Assembly: GCA_964035015.1 (NCBI GenBank)
Contig: OZ036008.1
Location: 10,097,692-10,161,691 of the forward strand
From: Corallium rubrum
Lineage: Eukaryota; Cnidaria; Anthozoa; Scleralcyonacea; Coralliidae
Direction of reading: 5' to 3'
Length of the DNA stretch: 64,000 nt
Every line of letters begins with the position of its first letter. The stretch's first letter is position 1. The translations under genes and the position numbers were made by a program. Below, in pieces: positions 33,792-45,900 of this stretch. The notes beneath the pieces were generated by a model. That model was not told the DNA's origin and searched no databases. It saw only the letters and a program-made list of their open reading frames with translations.

Positions 33792-36700
33792 CAGTGGCGT
33801 CGTGGCCGGGGGGGCAGGGGGGGCTATAGCCCCCCCTACTATTTGATATTTGTCGGAAATTTTCAAAATTTTGTGGTTGTCGGAAAACTTGATCATCAGT
33901 TGACAATAGATTGTTTACAATAATGTAATGACTTACTAGATCGGCTTATTTCGGCCAGTTTGTTCATGTTGTCAGCCACAGTGAACTCACACTATCCTGC
34001 CTAGTAATGCAATACCAAGGTCATAGATAGCGGGGGGACAGCAGGGGCAACTGCCCCCCCCCCCCCCCCCCCCGAGAAAATCCAAAATATGATTTTTATA
34101 ATGTTTCTTATTATTTTTTATTGGTATTCAGACAGTTATATAGTTAATAATTGCGCAACAACATCATATTTGTTCCCAGAGTCACACAATAAAGAGCTAA
34201 CTAGTCGTTTAATATCATAACTGTGACAATGAGTTTTCGCGTTGCGTTCGCGCTTTATGCCTTTATCCCGTTAGAGTAACTATTATTTTGCAGTCATTTG
34301 CTACTCACTTTTCACCAGAATGTTCGGAAGTTCGTTGGGAAGTTCAAAGCTCGTTTTAAGCTACGCATTTGATTGACTGCTTGGTTCCTAGTGGCCGGCA
34401 ATCAATTGCGTAGTTGAAAACGAACTTTGAATTTCCCAACGAACTTGCGAAGTTCGTAACGAACTTCTGAACATTTTGGTGAAAAGTGACAAGTGAGTTG
34501 CAAATGACTGTCGTTGTTTTTGTCCCCGAGCCGGGCGACGGGCCGAAGGCCCGGAGCCCGGTGAGGGTGCTAATCTCGACACGCGTGGAATCCATTTTAC
34601 ACGCGTGTAGAAAAAGCGAGGGAGACGAAATCTGTGAAATAGTTTATTTATTTGTTTGTATATATATATGTTTGGTACGGTGTCACGCGGTAAGAATAGT
34701 TGGACACTGGTGACTAGCGACGAAGAAAACTAATAAATCTGTCAGTATTTTGCTTTCGTTTAACTAAATGGAGTCTGCTCTTACGGTGGCCCGTATGTGC
34801 AATACACAAAAGAGAATATCAGTACACAAACAAAAGTTTCAATTCACAAGTAAATTAGCCGATACACATTACAAAGTATCGATTCACTGAAACGAATTTC
34901 AATACACAACAAAGATTCGCGAAATACACAACAATAAATATTTTCAGTGCGTAATAAATTCTTTCCACAAATACACAACAAAGTATCATGCGAAACACAA
35001 CAGCGTAATTTGATACACAACAAAGTCGCGTCGCAATACAACAGAGTGTAAGTCGATACACAACAAAGAATAGATCCCGATACACAACGAAAAGTTTTCG
35101 ATACACAACAAAAAGTTGCATGTGGGAATCTCATGGACAATAGGGGAAAGGGCAAGGACAGAGCAAGGTGATCCAATCTAATTCTAAAGCACGGCCCCGT
35201 GTTGACATGTTTAATTTGTGAATTTCTTTGAGCTCGAGACAATGTTCTGTTGATAAACAAGAACTAGCCAACCACGCGGTTGTTTGAAAACGTTCTATCA
35301 TATTAAATCTGCCCACTTTTTCAAAGCGCTTTCTAAAACCTGCTCATAGGTCATATCTTTTGACAATTTCACAGGAAAAGTCTTACCACGGACTACGGAG
35401 CGGCTTTGGTTATATAAGCACTTCAGCAGCGGCGGGCAGCGGGCTTGGAATCTTTGTCATTGTTTTTCGACGAGCGGGCTTTCTTAGACTTCGGCTGGAA
35501 GTGCGATCTTCGTTCTTTCTTCTTCTTTTTCTTTAATAAAAGAAGAATATGAATTGAACAGACGAACCTCTGCTTTGCGAGAGGTTCGTTATGCCCCCGC
35601 TTCACGTTCTCTGGTCTTTATTCTAGTACTGGGCTACTGGCACCGGCATTATGAATATCAGTATCGCCCTTTTTATTCCCACAGGCTGGGCAATAGATAA
35701 AGGATTCCTCCATGGAGCTTCCACATTTACAACAGAACATTGTCTCGAGCTCAAGCCTCAAAGAAATTCCCAAATTAAACATGGAAATCTCACTGAACTC
35801 TCAGGATGTCAACACGTGGTGAGATTGTGTTCACACCGGGTTTAATCGACAGAGTAATATGATCCAAACCATTCTGTGGTGTCCTTGCCCTTTCCCCTAT
35901 TGTCCATGAGATTCCCACATGCAACTTTTTGTTGTGTATCGAAACTTTTCGTTGTGTATCGAGATCTATTCTTTGTTGTGTATCGACTTACACTCTGTTG
36001 TATTGCGACGCGACTTTGTTGTGTATCAAATTACGCTGTTGTGTTTTGCATGATTACTTTGTTGTGTATTTGTGGAAAGAATTTATTACGTACTGAAAAT
36101 ATTTATTGTTGTGTATTTCGCGAATCTTTGTTGTGTATTGAAATTCGTTTCAGTGAATCGATACTTTGTAATGTGTATCGGCTAATTTACTTGTGAATTG
36201 AAACTTTTGTTTGTGTACTGATATTCTCTTTTGTGTATTGCACATACGGGCCACCGTATGCTCTACTTAAATAATAAAAGTGAACAACGAAGAAAAGGAT
36301 ACAAACAGCCGGTTTAATATATTTTGAAGCGAAACCAAGAGAACCTGAAGAAACCAAACGCTGTATCATGGTAAACAACTCCGTGGTCTCAATTAAGTTA
36401 ACGGTAGGGGATTTGTAATTTGTATTTTGTCCTTATGTCCTAAAACAATATACAGCTTCACGTTTTCATGCTTTCCCTTTGCTCGTCCAAACCATAAGTT
36501 AGCTTAACTAAAGCTAACTTAAACCGCTACCTTAGGCTTACGTGGACGTGATGTTTTTCATTGACTTTGCATGCACTTTGTAATTTATTCAGTATTAAAC
36601 ATACGCATGGGCTTTGTCGGTTTTCTTGCCTGTATTTCCAATTTTTCGACTGAAACGTTGGTCTGTTTAATACTTCTTTCTGGAATCTGATTCTACTGAA

Positions 36701-37553
36701 TTGTTTTTATCTCAGACTATTATAAATGTAATTTTTGAGCTGTTAACTTTTAATTTTGCCTTTGCAAAACATCTATTGCATAGGCAAGCCATTTAAAGGC
36801 TTGCTAAAAAGAATCCATTTTGAAAACTAAAAACAATATAATTTTTACAACCAGAATTTAATAATGAAATCTAAGTTTTGCTTTGATATGCTCAACTTTC
36901 ATTAAATGATTTAAATAAGTTTTGTCATCCTATCCATAAATTCTATAATTATCCCAAGGATTTAATATAATTTGTTTTTATACCTGTTTGTTTTTATATT
37001 GGCTGTATATCAGGAGTGCTTATTCTAATCAGGGAGTGGGTGGATGGGGTGTTTCAAAAAAGCATGTAAAAGTGGGCGAGGGGTTGTTGTGTTTATGTAT
37101 TTCTAGTAAATATGTAATACTGTAGTTTTAGACAAAAAATGAGAGAACGTGTCTTAAAAATATGTTTTAAAATGTTCAAAATTTTGCTCAAATATGATGT
37201 CAGATCGCGGGAAATGCCATTTCAGAGACTCTCAAATCTCAAAAATTTTCCGGGGTAGCATACCCCCGGACCCCCCCCCCCCCCCTAGATATTGCGCAGT
37301 CTTATTGCCCCCCTGACTCAAAAATCCTGCCTACGGCCCTGTACCTATTTCATTATAAAATACGTTAGCGCGTGAACAACAGAACAACGCAAATTTCGCT
37401 GGATAACTTCCCGTTCATGTCCTGGACTCTTAGTGTTAACCTAGCTACTGTATACTGTAGTTGTTTAAATCAGAAAACTTACAGAAAAAATACACCTGTC
37501 GGAAAATTTTGGACTTGAGCCCCCCCTGTTGAACAGCTCCCACGACGCCACAG
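33792..37553. mobile_element. Large hAT-like element with nested insertions
   Basis: Ends CAGTGGCGTCGTGG (33792) and CCACGACGCCACAG (to 37553), flanked by the exact 8-bp duplication GCCTGTTG (33784-33791, 37554-37561). No intact hAT transposase is recognised. It contains a foldback at about 34310-34495, a repeat shared with 18928-20410, and the element 34782-36258. Both ends have G/C homopolymer tracts, as in the MITE at 15878. Confidence 0.7.
34782..36258. mobile_element. 1.48-kb DNA transposon with motif-studded long inverted repeats
   Basis: Terminal inverted repeat TACGGTGGCCCGTATGTG at both ends, flanked by 6-bp TGCTCT (34776-34781 and 36259-36264). The paralogous repeat near 19570 has a single uninterrupted site, confirming the insertion. 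The arms extend about 330-470 bp and contain roughly a dozen irregular copies of GATACACAACAAAG-type motifs on the left and their complements (TTGTTGTGTATCG) on the right. The centre (35165-35880) has no recognisable transposase. Confidence 0.8.
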
Positions 37554-37643
37554 GCCTGTTGACTTTTCGGCCTTGTATTCTTACGTGATTTAATTGATCA
37601 GTTGCTTAATTTATAAATGACATGAGCCAACAGTTTGTTATTA

Positions 37644-37687
37644 TTGCTCTGATGAAGGCCTGAGTCAACAGGCCGAAAGCTTAGCAA
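37644..37687 (+). ncRNA. Hammerhead-like ribozyme, second type
   Basis: TTGCT (37644-37648) pairs with AGCAA (37683-37687). Between: core CTGATGA, extra A, helix II GGCCTG/CAGGCC (6 perfect bp) with a GAGTCAA-type loop, then GAAA, GCTT. Helix I and helix II are both perfect. It lacks a real helix III, as in Penelope small hammerheads. Confidence 0.65.
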
Positions 37688-38074
37688 AGAAATATTTTAC
37701 GTGGTGTTTCCACGAAACTTATTTATATTACTTTATCGGTTATATCTAAACTGTTATCCCTAAAGGTCCAGTGTTACTACAGGAGGAAACTGGAGTACCC
37801 TGGGGGAACTGGTATTTGGTAGAGTCAAACTGGAAGCACTCTTCTCACATGTGGCCAAATTTTTATCAGATAACTGCTGGGAGCAGAAATCAAACCTGGG
37901 GCATGTGCACTAACCATTGCATCATGACCAAGAGAGCTGCAGAATATTTTTAACGTACAACTGATGATACATGTACAATTTTGTATCCCTGAAACTTCTT
38001 TAATTTATAATTATAACAACAGGTCACAGTGAATCTTGTCACTAAGTTTATAATAAACTTGTCAATTGTATTTC

Positions 38075-40070
38075 TCACAAGCTGGTGTAATTTTTTATAA
38101 CTTGCTCTAAAGAAACAAAACTATCGACAAAATCATCTTCACTTATGCCATGCTTGGTGTACTGGTAAACATAAGCCCTGGAAGCAAACATCTCCCAAGC
38201 ATTACTAACAACTGAATTAAGAGGTTTAAGAGATGTTTGTGAGTTACTAAGAAGTGTGATGGATCTTTCTATATCATTGAAACCAATGGAATGCCAAGCT
38301 GTACTCAATCTACCAAATGAGGGAACCCAGTTGGTGTAAAGCAATGGATCTTGGAAGGATGAAACATCAACTTGATCTGCTTCTTCTCCACGAAGAAAGA
38401 GCTGGTTTGATAGGGATTTATTAACGGTTGATACTTGATCACTTGTGCTTGCTTTGTGAGCAGGAATGTGAGTGGATGGAAGCTTAACATCCCAGTTTAT
38501 TCCTGGATATACGAAAAACAAAATCATACAAAGGCATTGAGGTTTTGGGGAGTAGACAGTCACAGGTATAGTATATAATGTATACAGTGTAGTATATTAT
38601 ATTATATATATAGAGTATATACAATGTATAATGCAGTAAGTACCACATTGGTAAAAACTCTACTGTTTGTTGACCATTTGCTTTGCTCAGGGGCATACCA
38701 TGCTGGGGTGTATGTGTGTGTGACAACCACCCCTCACTTTTCACTGAATCGATTGGTAAAACACGGAGTCAGTTGGTAAAACGCGGAGTCACTTGGTAAA
38801 GCCTGGCATTGGAAAAGTGATTGGTCAGACTGGAAGTTGGGAAAACCTTGTACCATAATAGTTAGATCTGTTGGTAAACTGTTCATTGATATTTAGATTG
38901 TTGATAAAATTGACTTCATTGACTGTTTAAATGTGTTCCACATGTCCATCGGTAAAACTAAGATGATACACCCCCCATCCAAAAATGGTCATGGTACGTA
39001 CACCACCAGCTTCGCTCTCTCTTCCTAATGCAATTTTTACCCCAAAAATAGCTGCCCCTTGAAAGTAGCTCCCCATACAATAAATATAGCTTCAAAATAT
39101 AAAAGTAACTGCTGTGACTACTTTTGGAAATTTACAGTGCATTACCTTCCTCCATGTTAGCATTAGCTATTAACATTTGCCTACAGTGTTTAATCAACAT
39201 CTTCCAATGATACGAGGTGTATGCAAGAGAACCCTTTGGAATGACTGGTATATTTAAAATATTCAATAACTTATAGCCAGGATGTGAACAAACATTTGAA
39301 AGAATATCAGGCAATAGAAACCTGGATGAACCCTGTATCTCATGCGCAGGTAACAATATACCAGCCATCTTTGTGGCAATAACTTTATTGATATCTTTGA
39401 AGGAAACATTCTTAATTTTCAGAAGCTGTGAACAAATTTTCTGCAGTTTTTCATTTTCCATAATGATGATGCCATCCGATGAAGAATAAAGGTGCGACAA
39501 TGTTAATACTGCATTGTAGTTCTGTACAATGACCTCCCCAGTTGCGTATGGCCATATTGCCTCGTTAACAATTGAGCAATGCGGATATTCATCTCTTAGC
39601 GCTGTAGTAACAAAGGCACCAAGCCCGGAACCCGTGCCACCAGCTAAACTCATTAATGCTAAAAATCCACCCAAACTATCACACTTCTCAGTCTCTTTTG
39701 AAACCATCTCAAGGACATCTGTTATACACTGTGGCCCATGGCAGCAATAACCCTGGGCCCAGTTATTACCAGAGCCTTTTTTACCAGTAACTTTTTGGTC
39801 CTTCTGGTACCCCCAAAGTGAAGACTTCTGTGCATCATGCAATGCTTGGGAAATAACTTTCTGTTCCATGTCGACCATGACTGCTCGAGCCAATGGTTGG
39901 TCGTGTTCATTGACATAAAAAAATCTATCCAACACCTCCTGGACCCAATCATCCTGGGTGGTGGTTAACTTGGTTGATTCAGGTTTGGTGAGTGTTTTTG
40001 AAAGTAAATCAAAAAACTCAAATCCAATTTGATTTCCACATTGACCAAGCTGCAAAGTAATAATTGACAT
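38075..40070 (-). CDS. TUBD1: Delta-tubulin (two exons)
   Basis: Exon 1 is 40070-39146, exon 2 is 38502-38075; donor GAAG|GTAATG, acceptor ATCCAG. Joined: 450 residues (human delta-tubulin 453). The start at 40070 (MSIITLQLGQCGNQIG) is preferred to the upstream in-frame ATG at 40088 because it matches tubulin N-termini. Visible features: the N-terminal GQCGNQIG nucleotide loop (9-16), KGSGNNWAQGY, and GGTGSG (144-149), the tubulin phosphate-binding motif. The C-terminus reads ASRAYVYQYTKHGISEDDFVD and SLEQVIKNY, as in delta and not alpha/beta/gamma tubulins. The splice junction reads MEEG|INWDV. Delta-tubulin acts at centrioles and basal bodies in triplet microtubule formation, so its presence implies an organism with canonical centrioles/cilia. 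The gene is divergent from MGAT2 with 582 bp between the start codons. Confidence 0.95.
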
Positions 40071-40652
40071 TTTCAATTCTGTCAGCAAAGGTTATTAAAC
40101 ACACGTATCCTATATGAAAAGGATAATATAACACTGTACCTGTAGAACCCATCTTTCAAAAGAAGATCGGTAAAAAATACCATTCACTTTTGAACTTCTC
40201 TTAGTGTTTCTACAAGAAACTTTTTAAACATAAAACATTAGGTGGATTTATCTTAATGCTATTGTAACCAAAGCCACATTATCAATTAATATTGCCCAGA
40301 TACAACTAAAAAATACTGTAAAATATTGTATATTGTCAACTTCTGAGTGATGCGATTTGACACGGCCAAGATCCTGGATCCAGTAATTAGAATATTTAGA
40401 TGGTTAGAAACGTGTTGTAAAATATCTTGTTAAGAAGGGTCCTATATTTTGTTATATAATAGAAAATTACAGCCAAATCGTTGCTAAATGTTTGCAGTTT
40501 ATTTGGTTGTTTATTCACGTTGAAGGTTTTGTAATGTTCCTGTGAGAAAGAGTGAAAATGTATTCATAAACAATCCTTTGTTGGCAGTTGGCACAGTTTC
40601 TACAGTTTGTGAAGTTTTAATACAAGTACAGTGTATACAGCTGGTTGAAAAG
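40071..40652. promoter_or_regulatory. Shared divergent intergenic region TUBD1/MGAT2
   Basis: 582 bp separates the opposite start codons, so promoters and 5' UTRs of both genes must lie here, possibly as a bidirectional promoter. It is AT-rich with no obvious TATA or CpG-rich core, and no transposon is evident. An upstream ATG at 40558 is out of frame with MGAT2. Confidence 0.45.
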
Positions 40653-42080
40653 ATGTTTGGTTTTAGATTGTGCAAGCGAAACAGGTTGAGTTCCCTCAGA
40701 ATTCTTGTGATGTTTCTTTGTATTTGCTTCGTAGTGATGTTATTAAATAATATGAAACCTGCCCCAGAGATAAAGGACGTTGATTTTATAAACGACATGT
40801 TGGATCCAAAAACAGATAAACAACTAATGAATATTGCACCGACACCGAGACAAGATGAAGCAGGTATTTCTGAAGAGTTAGGCAAGAATGAAGTAGTTAT
40901 TGCAGTTGATACAGATCCTTCACAGAGACACCCCACACAATCACAACTCAACCACCAAACTGGAAAATATGATGTGGAAGAATTGAAAAGAACCGTGAAA
41001 CAATTAAATGAAGAACAAAGGATTTTAAATTTAAAGAAATTCCCCAAACGAAGCAACAATAGTATTGTAATTGTGGTACAAGTACACTCCCGGGCTAAAT
41101 ATTTGTTAAAATTGATCCAATCTTTCAGGAACACAAAAGGGATTTCCGATGCTTTACTAATCTTCAGTCATGATTATTTTGCAAGTGAAATCAACAACTT
41201 GGTTAGGGGGATTGACTTTTGTCAAGTTCTACAAATTTATTTTCCTTACTCACAGCAACTTCACCCTGATGAATTCCCAGGAACAGATCCGGATGATTGT
41301 CAGAGAAATATACGCAAAGAAGAAGCTCTTGCACTTGGTTGTAAAAATGCTGAACATCCAGATATGTATGGTCATTACCGTGAAGCAAAATTCACCATGA
41401 CCAAACATCATTGGTGGTGGAAAGCAAATCGTGTTTTTCAAGATCTTCGAAGCACTAAAAACCATCAAGGTTTGGTTTTATTTGTAGAGGAAGACCATTA
41501 TGTCTCTCCTGATTTCTTTAAAGTTCTTCAGAGAATTTATTCCAAGAAAAAGACTTCTAGTGAGTGCCAGGAACATGGTTGTGATATCATTACTCTTGGA
41601 GACTATAGAAAAATTGATAGTTTTCAAGATGTTGGGAGTGATGTTGTTCAACTTCAACCATGGAAATCAACAGAGAATAATATGGGAATGTCATTTGATC
41701 GTACAACTTGGAATAAAATTATTCGATGTCATAATGTATTCTGTACTTACGATGATTATAACTGGGACTGGACCTTGATGAGAATGAGTAAAGTTTGTTT
41801 TAATAAACAACTTACAGTTTTACTTCTTAAAGCTCCTCGGATTTTTCATCTTGGAACATGTGGACTTCATCATAAGAGCAGTTACTGTGATGTGGAGACT
41901 GTGCTTGATCAAATCAAGCATGTTATTAGTAATAGTGAAAAAGTACTAAACCCTAAACATTTAGTTATTAGTATTGCACGACCGTGGATCCAAGGGTACA
42001 TTGGACAACCGAATGGAGGATGGGGGGACAAAAGAGACCATAAATTGTGCATGCAGTTTGTAAAATCAACAGAAAAGTAA
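40653..42080 (+). CDS. MGAT2: Alpha-1,6-mannosyl-glycoprotein 2-beta-N-acetylglucosaminyltransferase (GnT-II)
   Basis: A single-exon frame of 475 residues from the ATG at 40653. The frame is open upstream but has no other ATG. A short basic cytoplasmic tail (MFGFRLCKRNR) and a signal-anchor helix at about 15-31 (LRILVMFLCICFVVMLL) give Golgi type II topology; a stem follows to about 130. The catalytic domain has IVIVVQVHSRAKYL, the hallmark TKHHWWWKANRVF and the metal/nucleotide-sugar motif EED at 279-281 (LFVEEDHYVSPDF), then LKAPRIFHLGTCGLHH near the end. It adds GlcNAc to the alpha-1,6 arm in conversion of hybrid to complex N-glycans. The single coding exon matches the organisation known in vertebrates. 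Human protein is 447 residues, the difference being in the stem. A minus-strand frame over its 5' part is a shadow. Confidence 0.95.
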   Translation: MFGFRLCKRNRLSSLRILVMFLCICFVVMLLNNMKPAPEIKDVDFINDMLDPKTDKQLMNIAPTPRQDEAGISEELGKNEVVIAVDTDPSQRHPTQSQLNHQTGKYDVEELKRTVKQLNEEQRILNLKKFPKRSNNSIVIVVQVHSRAKYLLKLIQSFRNTKGISDALLIFSHDYFASEINNLVRGIDFCQVLQIYFPYSQQLHPDEFPGTDPDDCQRNIRKEEALALGCKNAEHPDMYGHYREAKFTMTKHHWWWKANRVFQDLRSTKNHQGLVLFVEEDHYVSPDFFKVLQRIYSKKKTSSECQEHGCDIITLGDYRKIDSFQDVGSDVVQLQPWKSTENNMGMSFDRTTWNKIIRCHNVFCTYDDYNWDWTLMRMSKVCFNKQLTVLLLKAPRIFHLGTCGLHHKSSYCDVETVLDQIKHVISNSEKVLNPKHLVISIARPWIQGYIGQPNGGWGDKRDHKLCMQFVKSTEK

Positions 42081-42557
42081 TTTGATATACTTTGATACAT
42101 GCATGTATATACTTGTAAAATAACAGCATGGTATTTTTAAAGCACAATTTACTCTGCCATCAATTCTAGAAAATGACTGCAAGCATAATTATAAACAGCA
42201 AACACAATGAGTTTAGGACAATTTTAAAGCTAATGTGAACCCAACAATTTACCAGTGGTAAAGGTTTGGATATAAAAACTTTTAAATTTTTCTCAACTTA
42301 TGTGAGTCACATTTATTATAATTATTCTTGAGTTGCACTTGACATCATGGTGGCCATGTTAGAGGAACTCTAACAAAACAATCTCAGCAGTAATTGTATT
42401 TGGAGTATGTTTTCCTCTAACATAGCCATTTTATATCTCTCTTCAGAATTTCAAGGCAAGGATTGATTGTAAACCATAAATACTGTACAGTACATATCTT
42501 ATACGATTATCATTCTGTAATGTGGAAACAAAGTGCATTCATTTTCTGTTGTTTTTT

Positions 42558-42563
42558 AATAAA
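42558..42563 (+). terminator. Candidate polyadenylation signal of MGAT2
   Basis: AATAAA 478 bp after the MGAT2 stop, in an AT-rich 3' region and before the AKAP10 start, so a plausible end for the transcript. Confidence 0.5.
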
Positions 42564-42998
42564 ATACATAAATACTTCGAATATTTTTGTGAGAAAATAT
42601 TTGTAACCCCTACCCCAAAGGCAATTTGTCTAGTACTCCCCACCTCCCTGGACTTTCCTAAAAGCAATTAAATTTTGACTCCCTAGTATGAATATTTTCT
42701 GGAACTACCCCATAGGTCGACATCCCCCCCCCCCCCCCCCCCAACCGAAAGCATGATCGGATATCATCGGATACTCCTCGGAGTGTTTCGGAAGCGCGAG
42801 ACTGTCAATCTTGGTTAGTCAGTGGTTGCCGCCATGAGAACGGAACCGCAAGCTGCCAGCCGAAGTGAACAAATGATTTCGACGAAAGAGATTTTTAGCA
42901 TTAAAATCAACGTTTTATTTGTTTTGATGACACTTTTACAACAATAGACTACATCTTCTGGCTGTATTCCTTCGAACTTATGCCTTCAAGTATTGCAG

Positions 42999-45900
42999 AT
43001 GCCCTTATTTTCGAAGCGAAAATCAGGTAAGATTTGTATTCAAATATTCCTGCGAATTAACATCCTGAAATGATATGATATGGAAGGCCATAAATAGATG
43101 AAATATTAGTGGTTTTAAACACCAGACGTTTTAAGAGAATATTGTTCTTTCATTATTAGATATCTCGGAATTATTTTGACTTTGTTTGGGGAAGGGATCG
43201 CTGGTTTGAATCATTTCAAAAGGGTTGAGTAGTTGCAAGCTCTTGGCAACGTGACATTGTTTTTGCGCTCAAAACTGACAGACAAGGCATTATAATGCAG
43301 TGTGATTAACACAGTCCAGATTGAGTAGGTCTTTACGAATACAGATAGGAAAGCAGTTACGCTATTTTGACTGTTGTTTACTGAGAAATTGATTACTTTT
43401 ACAAGTGCGCCCAAGCTTCCGGTTTGCTTATGCATATATCTATATATATACTGCAGAACATTGCAACATATTTTACATCGTGAATGTCAGATTTTATAAA
43501 TGAAATAGTATATATATATATATAATCTTGCGTTGACTGATAAGCTAACTAATTGTAAATGGAGAATATTCAGCCCATTTTTACACTTCTATTTGGTGAT
43601 TTTCCTAGAAGTGTAGATAATTATATGTTACTACTGTACATGTACTGTAATAAAACTGTCCTAAAACATGTTTTGTTTTATTAAATAATTTCAAATCTTT
43701 TGTACATAAATTCAAGTTTAAAATTATATAAAATGGTATACATTATTATTGTCTGATCAAAATTGAGATACAGAAACCACACAATCGATATGTGTGTTTG
43801 CTCAGTGCAAAAGCAAAACATTTGCCAATTTTAGCTGGTCTGTGAAAAATGACCCCTTTATTGTTTTACTCTGTCTAATGCCAGATGATCTTACTAAGAC
43901 ATCCTAGGAGAACCTCAGACATCCTAGGCACTAGCAATGGGTTAAATGTTTGTCTGTCTGTATTCAAACATTAGAATTATTCAAAAATGGCCACCAAATT
44001 AGAATCCTGTTATATGCATATAAATTAGCCCTTATAACCTCGTTTTAAAGTAGAAATTCTTTTGAATTTCCCACATGAAAACGAGTTCATAAGGGCTAAT
44101 TTATATATAAGAATTTTAATTTAGTGGCCATTTTTGAATAAGGCCTACCGGTATTAGCTTTTGATTTGACAATGAGCTACTATGAGTTTAAGCTGATGGT
44201 TGATTTGACCACAAACAAACAAGAAACTTGATAAAGAAACCTTAAGAGCTTTGCTTATTTTTTGTTTTAAAGGCAAAAAGAATTCCAAAGACAGTAAACA
44301 TGCTGCTGGAAAAGATGGTGCCAAGGGTCTTCCAAATCATTCTTTAAAATTAAACCAACCTGAAATTGTAGCACAACAAGGTTTCAATGGAGTATCTTCA
44401 CCTCCAGGTACAGTAGTACTGCATTGCAGATTAGGAATTATGAATGATAGCCATTTTGGGCCAGCTCAAACTTATTTTATTTTTTATTGATTCTAGACAA
44501 ACCAATTAAAGATTACTTATATAGAAGTATTGAACGTCCTCCAAACTCAACTGTCAAGGTAATCAAGAAATTAAATTTAAAATAGTAATATGTACAGTAC
44601 AGTGTATAATTATCAATTATTGGACGAGTCGGAGCAAAATATCATGATTTGTCAGTGGCGAGCTACTAGTTATTTGCCGATGCCGAAGGCAGAGGCAAAT
44701 AACTAGTAGCGAGACACTGACAAATCATGATATTTTGCGATAGACGAGTTCAATAATTGATTTATCATTCATAAAATAGTTAAAAATTTGAAATGCCTGA
44801 AGTAAGAGATCGCCACTCTTCTCTCTGTCTTCGGCATACTAAAATCTTCGTAAAACTTACTTTATGTTGGCACGAGTCTTGCTTTTTATCTCACTAAAAC
44901 GTCCTTTTCACTATTTCTTTTCTGAAGTACATTGTCGTTAAAGATGCTTCCAAATAATCTCGATTATTTCCTCGGATAGCTGAAGAACTAGCCGCCATGT
45001 TTACGAAAATTATTTGCCGTCAGCAGTGTTACCGCTAGTGCGCATGCTCATAAAATTATTTGCAGCAGAAAATTATTTGCACTCAGTTATTTGCAGGTAA
45101 ATTAACCAATCAGAATGCCGGATAGAAACGAAATGAATGATAATTAACAATTATTCGCCGAAGGTGAGTGAATTTCAGTGAATAATAACTGAGATGAAAT
45201 CGAGGTTATTATCCACTGATATTCACTGAGCCATGAGGCGAATAATTGTTTTAGTATAAATACACATTTTCATACTTTTAGGGTCAACATTTTCTTTAAA
45301 ATTGTTCATTTCCTCGTCTGTCGCGTTGACGACTTGGCTGGTGGCCATTTTGGATAAACGCTGTAGGTGATTATCGAGAATTAACCCGAAGTAGCTCGAC
45401 CAATCAGCGTGCGAGATTTTCTATAATCACCTGTGTATTTATACTAAAGCTGGATGTTACAGTACCTTGTTAACATCTGCAGTCACTATACTTACCCTTG
45501 TGGATGGTTAGGTGCAGACATGACTACAGGATATGCTGCGATTTGTTGTTACTTGGATTCAGGTCCCCACACTACATGTCGAATTCCATCCTTGACCTGA
45601 CCACCTTTGCATGTCTGCACCTATCACACCGAAAATACTTTCAGTGGAAATTACAATTTGCTTTGATTGATTAGGGGTGGGATGGTGGGACGCAAATATG
45701 TTCACTGTTATACATTTTCTCCAAATAGCCAGTATGCTGACTGAAGGCGTAATGACTCCTTGCTTGCCAATGCGCCTTTAGTTATTGAATGCTCTCACGC
45801 AGATTCTCCCCATTCTCTGTGCACAGTTCCTTGGCTGTTAACCTTGGTTATTGCATAACCTCATTAAAATTAATATTTAAATGACCATGCAATTATACTG

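Larger units (their letters stand above)
33720..37725. mobile_element. Penelope-type palindromic unit split by a 3.8-kb hAT-like element
   Basis: 33720-33791 and 37554-37725 together form an inverted pair: TTGTGGAAACACCACGTAAA on the left mirrors TTTACGTGGTGTTTCCACGA on the right. Each arm carries a hammerhead-like motif of a second type, whose helix II is GGCCTG/CAGGCC. The right copy (37644-37687) is intact, the left one is cut by the insertion at 33792. Confidence 0.7.

Noticed and set aside
34844..36196. Cys-Val-Tyr-rich frames in both orientations
   Set aside because: They translate the repeated TTGTGTATCG motif in the inverted arms of the 34782-36258 element.
40511..41134. 207-codon minus-strand frame
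   Set aside because: Antisense shadow of MGAT2, which has clear family motifs on the plus strand.
42834..42946. ATG at 42834 in good context as the AKAP10 start
   Set aside because: It is in the right phase but hits a stop before the exon donor. The ATG at 42980 gives the wrong phase for exon 2. Only 42999 works and resembles the vertebrate N-terminus.
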